The position numbers were made by a program, and so were the translations under genes. Below the pieces are notes generated by a model. It ran no database searches. It saw only the letters and a program-made list of their open reading frames with translations, and was not told the DNA's origin. 64,000 bases of DNA, from NCBI GenBank assembly GCA_963556255.1, contig OY744611.1, forward strand, positions 129,001 to 193,000, given 5' to 3'. Origin of the DNA: Allolobophora icterica. Its lineage: Eukaryota > Annelida > Clitellata > Crassiclitellata > Lumbricidae. Shown piece by piece: positions 33,990-43,281 of the stretch. The first letter of the stretch is position 1, and every line of letters starts with the position of its first letter.

Positions 33990-34970
33990 GCAATTTTCGC
34001 CAGGTTAAAAGAATAGTGGCCTCTCATAGACAAAAGCAACTTTGTCCCTCTTTACAAAAGGCTGTTCCTTGACTGACATTGAGAAAATGTGGCTAGAGCA
34101 GAACCACCAAGTTGTAGTTCAGTTTCTGTGTGCACAGCTGAGTAGAGACAACCAGCCAAGGCAAGACTACCTAGAGTTCATAACGCTCAGTCTTGTTGCA
34201 CTAGATGAGGCCAATCGCATTGGTGATAGTGACAGTATCCTCTAGAGTCCACCTGGTGCATATCATCGTGCCAGATGGATGACGAAGAGCATATATTGCT
34301 TGAAGATATTTCTTTTCAGAGAGCAGTTCAAGATGAATGCCAAAGAACTGCAGGCTCTGAGAAGGATCTCCGTGTTTACCATCACCCTGTATGCTAAAGC
34401 ATGGTCCACTGCACCCATCACCTGTGATGCTACTTAGAATGATCTGTGTATGCTACAGAGCATGGAAGCATTTCATAGCATTGATAGCCAAGTTGAAGAA
34501 GTAGCCCTTCACAAAATTAAAGGCCATCACTGGTATATCAGTGAATATTTGGCAGGATTGTCACTTTTTCTGACAAGGTCTTTGCCGACAAGAAAAGCTA
34601 ATGGTGTCCGCATTACGCAAGCCACAGAACGAAATAGATTTAAGGAGAGTTGATCCAAAAACCATAGAGACATTTCAGGAGAATCATTTATCTGAGTTCA
34701 CGACACAGCGATTGGTGCATCTTTTTACTACCCTCAAACTCGGTCAAGATTTTCTCTCTTCTGATCCCGAAACGTGGAATAGCTGAGAAGATTACCACCA
34801 TGCTGCACTTTCTGTTACTAATGACTGTGTTGAGCTTGTGGTAAAGTTGGCAACTGACTTTAATTTGGCACTCACACACAATGAGCAGCAGCATTAGCTC
34901 GTCTTCTAAGTAGGCAAACACCACCGAAAGCAGATGCCTACTGCTCCATCCAAAAAAGATCTTCACTCTT
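33990..34970 (+). pseudogene. Decayed transposase, same family as 11050-12470
   Basis: Broken plus frames give QDYLEFITLSLVALDEANRI, ARWMTKSIYCLKIFLFREQF, YAKAWSTAPITCDAT, HHWYISEYLAGLSLF and LGQDFLSSDPETWNS. The order parallels the remnant in the 10628-12870 transposon. Several stops and shifts interrupt it, so it is not functional. No TIR pair was identified here. Confidence 0.5.
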
Positions 34971-35278
34971 CAGTGACAGTTATACACTATTTTAATATAA
35001 GAAACACACACTACAGTTGTACTGACAGTTGTACAGTAACAGTCTTAACAGATTACTCATTTAACAGTACTGCAACATGTGTAGTTTGTTTACTGTATTC
35101 TGATACGATACATTAATTCACAGATTTTGCATATATTGCATCACTGGTAGAGGGCAGAATATATCATTTGAAATTTAAAATATTTGGTGTGTTTCCTTTT
35201 CTACCCAAGTTGCATCATTTGCCCACTATTAGAATTCATTTATTAAAAAAATATTTTTTCACTCCACCCTAACGTACA

Positions 35279-35578
35279 ATAGTCTGGACATCATCAGCAT
35301 AGAGATGTCCCTTTGCCCGATGCCTTGCCAATACAGAGGGGATTTCTGCCGTAAAAAGTAGGTATAAGATGGGACCTAGTACCGAGCCTTGTGGGACACA
35401 CAGGGAGACCAACCCAGGTCGACCAACTACTACCAACTACCACCATCTGCGTACGATCCGTAAGATATGATTTAAACCATTTTAAGGGTATGTCAGTTAG
35501 GCCAAAAGAGAGGTGTAGGTGCTGTAGGAGGAGCTCATGGTCCACCATATCAAACGCTGACGAAACATAACGAAACAT
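35279..35578 (-). pseudogene. CR1/L2-like reverse transcriptase fragment
   Basis: Minus frames encode SSAFDMVDHELLLQHLHLSF, then after a frameshift near 35410 VPQGSVLGPILYLLFTAEIP and HLYADDVQTI, the canonical RT palm motifs. It abuts the truncated edge of Polinton copy B at about 35578, where CGAAACATAA is repeated in tandem. Confidence 0.8.
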
Positions 35579-35954
35579 AACGAATCGCCTTCGATTATAC
35601 TAACTACCGAATCTGAGTCGTTTTGAATAGTAATTTCGATGTCTACTACTCGTCCGGCAACGACTCCATCTCGTAGACTGCATCCGCTCGCCTCGATTTC
35701 CTGTCTAAGCGAAACTAGACACGATCCTTTTGTCATTCGAACTCCTAGTCCTAGCGCCACCGTAGCAGTTTCTCTAGGTTGAATCGTTATCAGTTGTTGC
35801 GTAAAAATCTCCCATCTTAGTCCACCCAGTTGTCTGCAGGGTGTATGCGTCACTTTTTTTACGTCCAACGCACCTCTTTCGGTTGGGTTCCAACTTCGAC
35901 CCGACGAGTGGGTCTCGTTATAAATTTATGAATAGGTCTGTTGAATCCTGACAT
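35579..35954 (-). pseudogene. dUTPase-fold-like protein, copy B (broken)
   Basis: The ATG at 35952-35954 follows a GTATAAATAAA motif. The frame is broken by a one-base loss near 35870 (TAA and TGA appear). The rest, 35868 down to 35579, keeps the same protein as 47767-48180: GLGVRMTKGSCLVSLRQEI and SIIEGDSLCFV. The C terminus is replaced by LINE sequence. See the copy A entry for the fold argument. Confidence 0.7.
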
Positions 35955-35975
35955 TTTATTTATACGAGGATTATT

Positions 35976-36553
35976 TTAAAGCAACATACCGAGAATCGGA
36001 ATATTTTGGAAAGGTGAATTAGGCCCTAGTATAAGTCCGCTACCTGTTTTCATATACAATCCCGCTCCCACCGTACTACCTTTCGACCACGGAGAGAGAT
36101 ACAACCCATTTCCATCCGGTCTTACTTTACAAGCCAGACCGCCTTTGTTAATGTACACTACTCCCGATCAGCTTATTTTATCGATAATTTTCGAAGTAGC
36201 CGCGGAACCTAATCCGCTTAAAGCGCCTTGTGCTAAACTAGGCATTACGCTAGAAAGAAGAAATTTCCCGGCAGTAGCTAGAAATGGTAATATAGCTCCG
36301 ATAAAACCGCCTTCGACTTTCTTATTATACTCTAGTTGCGTTTTACTCATTTTGATCGTCGTACCTTACCGTCCTGGCAAGCTTTCGCCGTTTTGTTAAT
36401 TTGCGCTTTCGTAAGAGCTAAAACGTAGTCTCCCTCTAGATCATCGTGAGATAGTTTAATACTAACGCCATCGCTTCCCGCTTCGAGCGCTCGTTTAATC
36501 TTGATTTTTTGCCCGTCTGAAATATTAACGCGTACGTTCGTGTACTGAGTCAT
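35976..36553 (-). pseudogene. Polinton glycine-rich protein, copy B (broken)
   Basis: Three frame pieces make one conserved Polinton protein. The first is TNVRVNISDGQKIKIKRALE with LSHDDLEGDYVLALTKAQI (36553-36347). The second, an overlapping frame, is MSKTQLEYNKKVEGGFIGAI (36350-36168). The third, after a TGA at about 36171, ends GPNSPFQNIPILGMLL (to 35976). The start follows TTATATATAAA. The middle hydrophobic, Ala/Gly-rich segment and the terminal NSPFQNIPILG motif are typical of a Polinton virion-associated protein of unknown role. Copy B has one MKTGSGL unit where copy A has three or four. Confidence 0.75.
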
Positions 36554-36587
36554 TTTATATATAACTAAGATAAACTTTTAATAATAT

Positions 36588-37381
36588 TCACACTTCTCTA
36601 ATATGAAACTTGATCGACATCGCTTCCCCTCTAATGTTAATTAGTTTTCCATTTTGGTCGGTAAGTCTCGTTTCCATCGATGAAATCGTATTCATCGTAA
36701 CGGGGAGATAAATTAAATTAGCTGGTATTTGGATGATCTTATAACCCGGTCCAACGGTAGGAAAAAACGAATATATCACGTTCGTCGTTGATCCATTCGA
36801 GTACGAACCCCCGATTATATCGCTAGTTACTCTAAAGCTGTCTCACAATGTTCTCCGATTCGTTATACCCGGCTATGTATGCACGACTTTCGAAACCCAG
36901 AACGGTTCTAATCGAGTTCGCGGTTCTAAAATCGACCTCGTAATTCGTAGCGATAGTCAACACCGCCTTCAACGTATTGGTGTTCGGTTCTAACGTAATG
37001 CGATATTCTTCGTTTGCGGCATCGTAATGACCGTTCTCTTTCATGATTTTCTTCACATAGTCGTTTATATCCGTGAGTTCATAGGACCCTTCCGGAATAT
37101 CTACGTCAACCCACGTCACGGCATTATCCGGTGAATATCGGAAGTTGTTGTTGGTCTCGTCTATGTTAGGAAACACGTAGTAAGTAGGCCCTATACAAAT
37201 CGACTAGAGCCATTTCATACTTTTTGGTTCTATCTAGTTCGATTATCGAATTGTTTTTCGTTTGTATTCGTGCGGTTCTTGTCTTTTCGTTGTCAACCAA
37301 AATGTAAAACGATGATTTAGGATTCGTGTTAGTCGCAGTCTGTGCTGTGTTCACCTGTATCTTCACGAGGAGTTCTTCCAT
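36588..37381 (-). pseudogene. Penton-like minor capsid protein, copy B (broken)
   Basis: Frame pieces at 37381-37166, 37176-36832 and 36779-36588 encode successive parts: KKYEMALVDLYRAYL, FPNIDETNNNFRYSPDN, LGFESRAYIAGYNESENIV and IYSFFPTVGPGYKIIQIPAN, ending ISSMETRLTDQNG and a FHIREV terminus. This is the single jelly-roll minor capsid (penton) protein of Polintons. Breaks are an insertion-type shift near 37175 and a 14-bp loss near 36845 compared with copy A. It would form the capsid vertices. It lies 18 bp after the ATPase on the same strand. Confidence 0.8.
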
Positions 37382-37399
37382 TTTTACTAGTATATTATA

Positions 37400-38188
37400 T
37401 TATTTTAATTCAGAATTGGGAATGTAAAATTCATCCAATCCGCGTCGGTATTTACCGTTGCTCTTTTTACTCGAAAAGTCGATAACTACGAATTGATGCG
37501 GTTGTTTCCACGTCTCTTCGCATAGGTTTACGAATTCCTCTTTTGGCATGTCCGTACTTACATGATCGTTATAGATATGAGAAACATTCTTCCTGTCTTG
37601 GGGAAATAAACAAATAAAGTTTGCGTTCTCTCTGATAGTCTGCCTAGGCAATTTAAAATAATTCTGGGCGAGGTACAAACAGTCGACGTTACTATGTCTG
37701 CCCCTAATATAATACGTTTCGCATTTGTTCTGCTTTTCTAATTGTAAATCGTCAAAAATCATCAAGTTCTTATATTCGCGGCTCAACTCTCTAGGATCTG
37801 GAACGTCGTTCGCGGATTCGTAAAATCTGCATTCGATATCCGACTTGTCTCTTAGACTTTTCGACATCTCTTCTACAACGCATGCCGGAGAAATATTAGA
37901 CCTCATTATCTCGTCTCGAATGTCAAACAGCCCGATGATCGTTTCTTTAGGCAGTTTTTCTTCGAATGCCTTTTTAAGAATTTTATACTCCGGTTGAAAT
38001 AGAGATTTTCCGAATACTTGTAAATTGTTATAGTCGAGCCATCCGGGTCTCAAAAGTAAGTTTACCAATAACGTCGTCTTACCGCATCCCGATTTTCCTG
38101 CTATTACACCTCTTATACTTTTAGGTAATAAGTTGTTATTAAATCTCTTCGACTGTAAATCGTTCCACGTTAAGTCTTTCACTTCCAT
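37400..38188 (-). CDS. A32/FtsK-HerA-like DNA packaging ATPase (intact)
   Basis: 262 codons. Walker A is GKSGCGKTT (residues 31-39) and Walker B is NLMIFDDLQ (141-149). It is followed by YLAQNYFKLPRQTIRENANF (172-191), the sensor-like zone of A32-type packaging ATPases, and a C-terminal basic region (FSSKKSNGKYRRG). Length fits the Polinton/virophage family. The ATG at 38188 is preceded by TTTTATATATTTAAA. It is divergent from the PLA2-like gene, 34 bp away. The protein would pump genome DNA into capsids. It is the only unbroken ATPase ORF here; copy A lost its C terminus. Confidence 0.88.
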   Translation of the reverse strand: MEVKDLTWNDLQSKRFNNNLLPKSIRGVIAGKSGCGKTTLLVNLLLRPGWLDYNNLQVFGKSLFQPEYKILKKAFEEKLPKETIIGLFDIRDEIMRSNISPACVVEEMSKSLRDKSDIECRFYESANDVPDPRELSREYKNLMIFDDLQLEKQNKCETYYIRGRHSNVDCLYLAQNYFKLPRQTIRENANFICLFPQDRKNVSHIYNDHVSTDMPKEEFVNLCEETWKQPHQFVVIDFSSKKSNGKYRRGLDEFYIPNSELK

Positions 38189-38222
38189 TTTAAATATATA
38201 AAACTTCTATATTAAAAGCGAA
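38189..38222. promoter_or_regulatory. Bidirectional AT-rich promoter candidate
   Basis: The 34 bp between divergent start codons read TTTAAATATATAAAACTTCT then ATATTAAAAGCGAA, with TATA-like blocks facing both ways. The same spacer is conserved at 46143-46177 in copy A. Promoter role is inferred. Confidence 0.5.
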
Positions 38223-38744
38223 ATGTATTGCGTAAAGTGTAAAAGACAGTACGAAATTAAGGATATACGAGATGTCGTGGCTAAGAATGGGAGACCCATG
38301 CTAAGAGGTGTATGCGTTGTGTGTGGGAAAACAAAAACTCAATTCGTTAAAGGAGCCGCTGCGAAAGGTGGAGATCTAGTCGGTTCATTGAATGCAGTCA
38401 CTAGTAACGTAAAGTTTCCTTGGGCTAAATATCCTGGTGAGATGCATCTTCCAGGTCACTCGTTTACAGGACCCGGGACTAGGTTGGATTTGAGACTGAA
38501 TCCCGATGGTACTCCTAAAGATTGGAGTAACCCCATCAACAGAGTAGATAGCGTGGCTTATCACCACGACTTGGCTTACGATCGACACACTGATACGGCC
38601 TCTAGGAATGTTGCCGATAGAGCAATGATTAATGATTTAAATAATATTCCTACTCCTAGCTTGCGGGAACGAATAGAGAGGGCTATAGTCAAGCCTATAT
38701 TATCTACTAAAGTAAGTCTCGGGTTAGGTTTAAAAAAAGCTTAA
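38223..38744 (+). CDS. Zinc-ribbon plus parvovirus-type PLA2-like protein (intact)
   Basis: 173 residues. Residues 1-40 hold two CxxC pairs (YCVKCKRQY and CVVCGKTKT), a zinc-ribbon resembling DUF5679-type proteins. Residues about 80-125 hold a phospholipase-A2-like core: GPGTRLDLRL for the calcium loop and VAYHHDLAYDRH with the catalytic His-Asp pair and downstream Tyr. Similar PLA2 domains occur in parvovirus VP1 and some adintoviruses, where they help breach endosomes. The gene ends KKA-TAA directly after a T TTA AAA heptamer and overlaps the integrase frame (-1). That suggests a fusion product; see the slippery-site entry. Confidence 0.82.
   Translation: MYCVKCKRQYEIKDIRDVVAKNGRPMLRGVCVVCGKTKTQFVKGAAAKGGDLVGSLNAVTSNVKFPWAKYPGEMHLPGHSFTGPGTRLDLRLNPDGTPKDWSNPINRVDSVAYHHDLAYDRHTDTASRNVADRAMINDLNNIPTPSLRERIERAIVKPILSTKVSLGLGLKKA
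38729..38735 (+). promoter_or_regulatory. Candidate -1 ribosomal frameshift heptamer, copy B
   Basis: In the PLA2-like frame the sequence reads GGT TTA AAA AAA GCT TAA. T TTA AAA fits the X XXY YYZ slippery pattern, two codons before the stop. The -1 frame runs straight into the integrase with no stop. The identical site is kept in copy A. Function is inferred. Confidence 0.5.
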
Positions 38745-39674
38745 AATTACAACCCAACCCGAAATGGACTGATCAATTAGCGAATGAATTACATAAACCA
38801 GTAGTAAAACATTTTAGAAAGAGAAAGGTGTACGTTATTGGGATAGATGAGATATGGGCCGCTGATTTAGTCGATATGCAGTCCTTCGCTAAAGATAACG
38901 ATGGTGCGAAATACCTATTAACCGTTATAGATGTGTTTTTCCAAGTACGGATGGATTGTGCCATTGAACGATAAGAGTGGGAAATCTACAGCAAGCGGTT
39001 TCGTGAAGATACTCGAAAGCGGACGAAAGAACGTTAAATTATGGGTTGATAAGGGAAAAGAATTTTACAATAAAGACGTAAAGAATTTTCTCGAGCTGTA
39101 CTCTACTGAGAATGAAGAGAAATCTTGCGTCGTTGAGAGATGGAACCGAACGATGATAGATAAAATGTTTAAGTACTTTACAGCTAATTCAACGAGAAGA
39201 TATATCGATATATTAGACGGAATGGTTAGTAATTATAACAATACGAGACATTCTTCCATCAAAATGACTCCCGCGAAGGCTAGTATGAAAGCGAATGAAA
39301 AGACTGTACTTATGAATTTATACGGCGGAGTGGTCTCACAGCCTGTTGCCCCTAGATTCTCGATTGGGAATAAAGTCAGAATAACTAAAAAGAAAAATAT
39401 CTTTTCGAAAGGATATCTCCCTAGATGGACGGAGGAAGTTTTTATAGTATCCCGGGTTCAATACACGGATCCGCCAACTTACAAGATTACCGATTCTAAT
39501 GGTGAGGAGATACAAGGATCATTCTATGAACAGGAGCTACAGAAGACAACTCAAGAAATATTTAGAATAGAAAAGATTACCAGGAAGCGTGGAAAGAAAT
39601 CACTCGTTAAATGGCTCGGGTACCCGGACTCCTTCAATTCTTGGATCGATAACGAAGCACTGATGACGTTGTGA
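38730..39674 (+). pseudogene. Retroviral-type integrase with chromodomain, copy B (frameshifted)
   Basis: The -1 frame after the PLA2-like gene encodes WTDQLANELHKPVVKH and GIDEIWAADLVDMQ (first Asp). It is broken by an extra T near 38935 (GTGTTTTTCC versus GTGTTTTCC in copy A). From 38931 it is open to 39674, with WVDKGKEFYN (second Asp), VVERWNRTM (Glu), YNNTRHSSIKMTP and a C-terminal chromodomain-like KSLVKWLGYPDSFNSW. Polinton integrases insert the element with 6-bp duplications. There is no ATG upstream that would keep the DDE core intact, which supports translation by frameshift. Confidence 0.85.
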
Positions 39675-39734
39675 AACGATTATTCAAAAATGCTATTACG
39701 AAAAAAATGTCCTAGCTGCTGAGTTTTCCTACTA

Positions 39735-39782
39735 CTTACTCAGACTCGTTCAATTCGTGGGTAGACTTAGTGATCATATGAT
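39735..39782 (+). pseudogene. Duplicated shard of the integrase C terminus
   Basis: The frame YSDSFNSWVDLVII repeats the DSFNSW chromodomain end 60-100 bp after the integrase stop. Its bases match copy A more than copy B. Confidence 0.55.
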
Positions 39783-39958
39783 GATGAATAATATCGAAAC
39801 TTCCTGCCAGACATACGTCGTAGTTCGACCTACGTTGTTTCCGTCTCATGATGCTGAGTCTACCCGCGTTGGCGTTAAACAAGCTTTCTCTTCATTCCGT
39901 AACTCATGATTATGAATGTAGACCGACCTAGAGTATATAATAATGTGGTGTGACCAGG

Positions 39959-39995
39959 GACCCTGTCACAAATTCAGACGAAGCGTGACAGGGTC
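39959..39995. other. Perfect 11-bp stem hairpin
   Basis: GACCCTGTCAC (39959-39969) pairs with GTGACAGGGTC (39985-39995) across a 15-nt loop. It sits between a TATATAATA box at about 39934 and the 40035 ORF, so it would lie in that gene's 5' leader. Confidence 0.6.
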
Positions 39996-40034
39996 GTTTT
40001 CAAAACATATTCAGCTGAGGCGTGACAGATTTCT

Positions 40035-40298
40035 GTGAAGATGGGTGATGAGCTTCAAAATTTCCTACAGAGCCTAACGAACGAAAGACCCGCGAATATT
40101 GGAAGAAAAGAACACGAGTTGGTGAAGATTCACGAGAGGATTCGGAAGACAAAGCCAAAAGATCGCAAACAAGAGCAACGAATGAGAGAATTAATGGCGA
40201 CCCTTCGCGAGACGGCTAGCGAACTGGCTTTCTTAAAGAACGAGGCTCTGCGGGTTCGAAACGAGATCGGGGCGCTTGCTGATGACGTCGTTGATTGA
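40035..40298 (+). CDS. Small coiled-coil protein in copy B end
   Basis: 87 codons, strongly charged, with no Cys and heptad-like leucines: FLQSLTNERPANIG, RMRELMATLRETASELAFLK and EALRVRNEIGALADDV. Predicted mostly alpha-helical coiled coil. It has an upstream TATA-like box at about 39934 and a 5' hairpin. It lies between the integrase and the TIR, where copy A instead has a 276-codon gene. Not recognised. Lack of a copy A counterpart leaves its reality open. Confidence 0.45.
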   Translation: MKMGDELQNFLQSLTNERPANIGRKEHELVKIHERIRKTKPKDRKQEQRMRELMATLRETASELAFLKNEALRVRNEIGALADDVVD

Positions 40299-40984
40299 AC
40301 GAGACTGCATGGGTTCGAACTGCTGGCTGCTAACCTCTCTCCATCAGAACAAAAGACTGCTTGTGAGACACCGTCAACTGAATCTACTTCATCGCAAATA
40401 ACACTGACTATCCATAAAAGCCTAGCATATTTAATTAAAAAATATAACTCGCTTTTTAATATAACATACCTTATGCATAAGCTCGTTGTGACTGCTTAAG
40501 ACGGCGATGAAAAACATTACTCCCGCTACTATTATATTATATCGCTTGTTAAAACAACATCCAAAGCTCGATGAATGCATGCAGAACACTTTATAAATCT
40601 CACACAGAAGTTATGAAAACATCGCTGTGTTTTTAATTACAACGAGCATGGAGGATATCTCATATGGATGGATGGATGGATGGACGGGTGGATGGGGTAT
40701 AATGCTATTAGAGCAGCGAACCCAAGTACACTGTGATGGAGATTAATTATATGTTTATGCATCCGCAATCTAACGTCTCTCCATCACATGGTTCAATTTA
40801 CTGCCTCGCCGCAGCGGAGAGACACAGCAGCTGTTATCCTTTAATTGGTTCCGGCTGAGATGGGTGCATTACGAGGCCGACTCAGAGAGGCGGATGCATG
40901 ACCCAACGACTACGCTACGATGTTAGTGGAGCGCGTGACCGATACTGTGGGATTTCCAATAGTTTCGGAATGAGCCAGCGGTCC
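40299..40984. other. Polinton end region, non-coding
   Basis: Contains a GGAT microsatellite at about 40672-40696 and a GGTTCCGGCTGAGATG stretch whose reverse complement (CTCAGCTGGAACC) recurs at 44140 in copy A. No gene recognised. Confidence 0.5.
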
Positions 40985-41111
40985 ATAGGCTCGTGCACGC
41001 TGAGGATTTTTTATCCTGTGCTATAGGATAAAACCTGTTTTTGAACCTACTATGAGGGGATTTGAACCTAGGACTGGTCAAAATCGCCAGCTACTAACAT
41101 TCCCTACTACT
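40985..41111. repeat. Terminal inverted repeat, copy B
   Basis: Nearly identical to 58791-58917, same orientation: ATAGGCTCGTGCACGCTGAG to CCCTACTACT. The next six bases, AAGGAT, are the reverse complement of ATCCTT after the right end of copy A. Confidence 0.9.
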
Positions 41112-41278
41112 AAGGATATTTGAACAATTCTTTGGTATTTAGGGGTCGCTGAATTCAAAAATGGAAATGTTTTTTGCGTATTGGCTCTAGTTCATGAGAT
41201 AATGGACACCTCGAAATAAACAACTAAATATTTAAATTTTGTGTTTTCTAGCGAATTTACCGGCCAGCATCGCGTCCG

Positions 41279-41440
41279 TGTGTTTGTCTCCTTGTATGTG
41301 TTTGTATGCTTCTATGTATGTGTGCGCATGTGTCTTTGTATATGTGCGTATGTGTCTTTGTTTGTGTGCGTATGTGTCTTTGTATGTGTCTTTGTATGTG
41401 TGTATATGTCTGCCTGTATGTGTGTATGTATTTACTTGTT
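41279..41440. repeat. Low-complexity TGTGTCTTTGTATG repeat
   Basis: Degenerate TG/TATG-rich repeat with repeated GTGCGTATGTGTCTTTG units. Several Val/Cys/Tyr-rich frames over it are artefacts. Confidence 0.85.
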
Positions 41441-41587
41441 TGGCTCGGAGTATGTCTTGATATTAGTTGTTGTCCCTCTGTACCCTGTGAACTGTCCGGA
41501 CACCCTGTCCGGACCATGTCCAGACACTGTTACCTACCCCCACCTCGGACACTCGAATGCTATATAAGTTGGTATCGTAAACTTATC

Positions 41588-41975
41588 ATGGATTCTGATT
41601 TCACAAAATGTATGAATGGTCCTGAAGCTTCTGCCTGTTGCAGTTTTGTCTTAGTTGTGCAGAACATTTTAGGCAACAACTAAGCAGACAATTACGAAGA
41701 ACTTGTGCAAAACATGCTCACAAACTTAAGAAATGTAGGTACTAATATGAGCATAAAGGTACACTTTCTTCATAGCAACTTAAATAGATTTCCATATAAT
41801 ATTGGACATGTCAGTGAGGAACAAGGTGAGAGGTTTCACCAAGATATAAAGGTCATGGAAGAAAGGTATCAAGGCAAATTGGACAGACACATGATGGCAG
41901 ACTATTGCTGAAGCCTCCAACGTAATGGTCCTGATAACCGACATAAAAGAAAATCGTACAAATGGCGTTTAACTA
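41588..41975 (+). pseudogene. Transposon-derived protein fragment
   Basis: The plus frame reads FTKCMNGPEASACCSFVLVV, a TAA at 41681-41683, then NYEELVQNMLTNL, MSIKVHFLHSNLNRFPYN, SEEQGERFHQDIKVMEERYQ and MMADYC followed by TGA. I recall the HFLHS..EQGERFHQD..ME.RYQ block as a widespread multicopy arthropod and invertebrate sequence, probably from transposons. The name is unknown to me. It lies in the host spacer between the two Polinton pieces. Confidence 0.5.
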
Positions 41976-41984
41976 TACATTAAT

Positions 41985-42650
41985 TAATTAAGTAAGTAAG
42001 TATATTCTTTAATAAACGCTAGCAAACGCACAGCGCTTTACATACACAAAGGCGAAAGAAAAAAAAATTAACAGTAATGATGACGTTAGATGATAAATGA
42101 AATAATAGAAACAGAGCCTAACTGTACAGCATCCTACACAGCTATTAAAGAGACCACGATCAGCTTTTTTGCAGAGTTCATCAAAAGTAGGAAAAGAAGG
42201 AGGGAGGGAGCCAAGACGAACCAACTTACGAATAATTGCGCGCAAATTATAAAGTTCCTGCTTGTTGGCAAAGCAACCATACCTGGGAACAGCATAGCAT
42301 ACAGGTGGTAGCTCGTATCACATCATGAAGCCTGGGGCCCGAGAGCCCATGAGAAATCAAGATACGATGAGCGTAAAGGGATTGTTTAGCCTTTATGCTC
42401 AGTTTTTGGATTTAAGGAGAGAATTCAAACTTATCGGTTATTTCAATTCCTAATATTTTTAATGAAGAGACCTTTGAGATTCCGCATATAGGTGGTGGAT
42501 AGGATTTAAGGATCGTCTTGGACTTGGTGGAGATAATGTCGCTGGATTTAGAATGGTTAAGATGAAGATTGCATCTCTGGGCCCAGGCATCTATGTGATC
42601 AAGTTCTGCAACAGTGGTGGAGATATTAGAAGCCAGTAGTAGAGTGTAAT
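41985..42650 (-). pseudogene. LINE fragment, RT C-terminal part and 3' tail
   Basis: On the minus strand, 42640-42415 encodes ASNISTTVAELDHIDAWAQR, CNLHLNHSKS and VSSLKILGIEI, the post-catalytic RT zone of CR1-like elements. A 3' UTR follows, shared with 15890-16100, and an ACTTACTTACTT tail at about 41990. The TIR of Polinton copy A starts within or next to its upstream edge. Confidence 0.7.
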
Positions 42651-42651
42651 A

Positions 42652-42826
42652 AGCTGGCGATTTTGACCAGTCCTAGGTTCAGATCCCCTCCTAGTAGGTT
42701 CAAAAACAATTTCTAACCTGTAGCACAGGATGAAAAATCCTCAGCGTGCACGAAGCTATAGACACGGGTCAAATAAAATCAACCGATAACTCAGTACAAG
42801 CTAATCCTGCGTGCACGAAGTTATAG
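42652..42826. repeat. Terminal inverted repeat, left end of copy A
   Basis: Reverse complement of 58724-58900 with scattered changes. Both contain the CTCGTGCACG-type motif twice about 64 bp apart. It is more diverged than the copy B repeat. Confidence 0.88.
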
Positions 42827-42959
42827 ACCTGAGGTATGATCCCTACAAGCCCCTCATCAGGCGACACCACAGTCCTTGGAACTAACTACGCAGCAAGTAC
42901 GCAGCGAGACGCTAGACTTGCCTGGTGTAGGATTAAGTCTCTTGCTGAATTAGTCCCGA

Positions 42960-43020
42960 CCATTGCCAACAGTGGCTCATTGTTCTAATGATGGGAAAGA
43001 TGGACGGACGGGTGGACGTA
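42960..43020. repeat. Direct repeat, left of the 276-codon gene
   Basis: AACAGTGGCTCATTGTTCTA then ATGATGGGAAAGATGGACGG. A close copy, CAGCGGCTCGTTGTTCAAAT then GATGGGAAGGATGGAGGG, lies at about 44210-44250 on the same strand. Confidence 0.65.
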
Positions 43021-43281
43021 TGGATTATGTAATATGCCTTCATGATTCTGTTGAGATGCTCGCTGTAATTATAAAAACACAGCCACAGCAACAGTTCAGC
43101 CTCATGCAGTCTCGTTCAATCTGCGTTGACGCCAAACAATCGTTCTCTTTATTTCAATAACTCATGATCGTGCGTCACAGATTTACTTTTTCAGACGTAG
43201 TAGGCCTAATCTGTTCTCTACAACATCGATGTCATTTATGATAACGCTTTTGCTGAGTAGGTACGCCTAACCAATTTCGAA

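Larger units (their letters stand above)
35579..41111. mobile_element. Polinton/adintovirus-like element, copy B (partial)
   Basis: Holds a run of Polinton genes mirrored with those of copy A: dUTPase-like, glycine-rich, penton-like and ATPase on the minus strand, then PLA2-like and integrase on the plus strand. A terminal inverted repeat ends at 41111 (CTACTACT), followed by AAGGAT. The left part is lost at 35578, where a LINE begins. It shares about 4 kb of inverted homology with 44664-48180. Confidence 0.85.

Noticed and set aside
41239..41683. Val/Cys/Tyr-rich ORFs
   Set aside because: They span a TG/TATG low-complexity repeat; only the last part (from 41588) belongs to a recognisable transposon fragment.
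42629..42640. GAAGCC as a target duplication for copy A
   Set aside because: It does not match ATCCTT at the right end. The AGTAGTAG at 42635 could also be LINE sequence, so the left terminus is uncertain.
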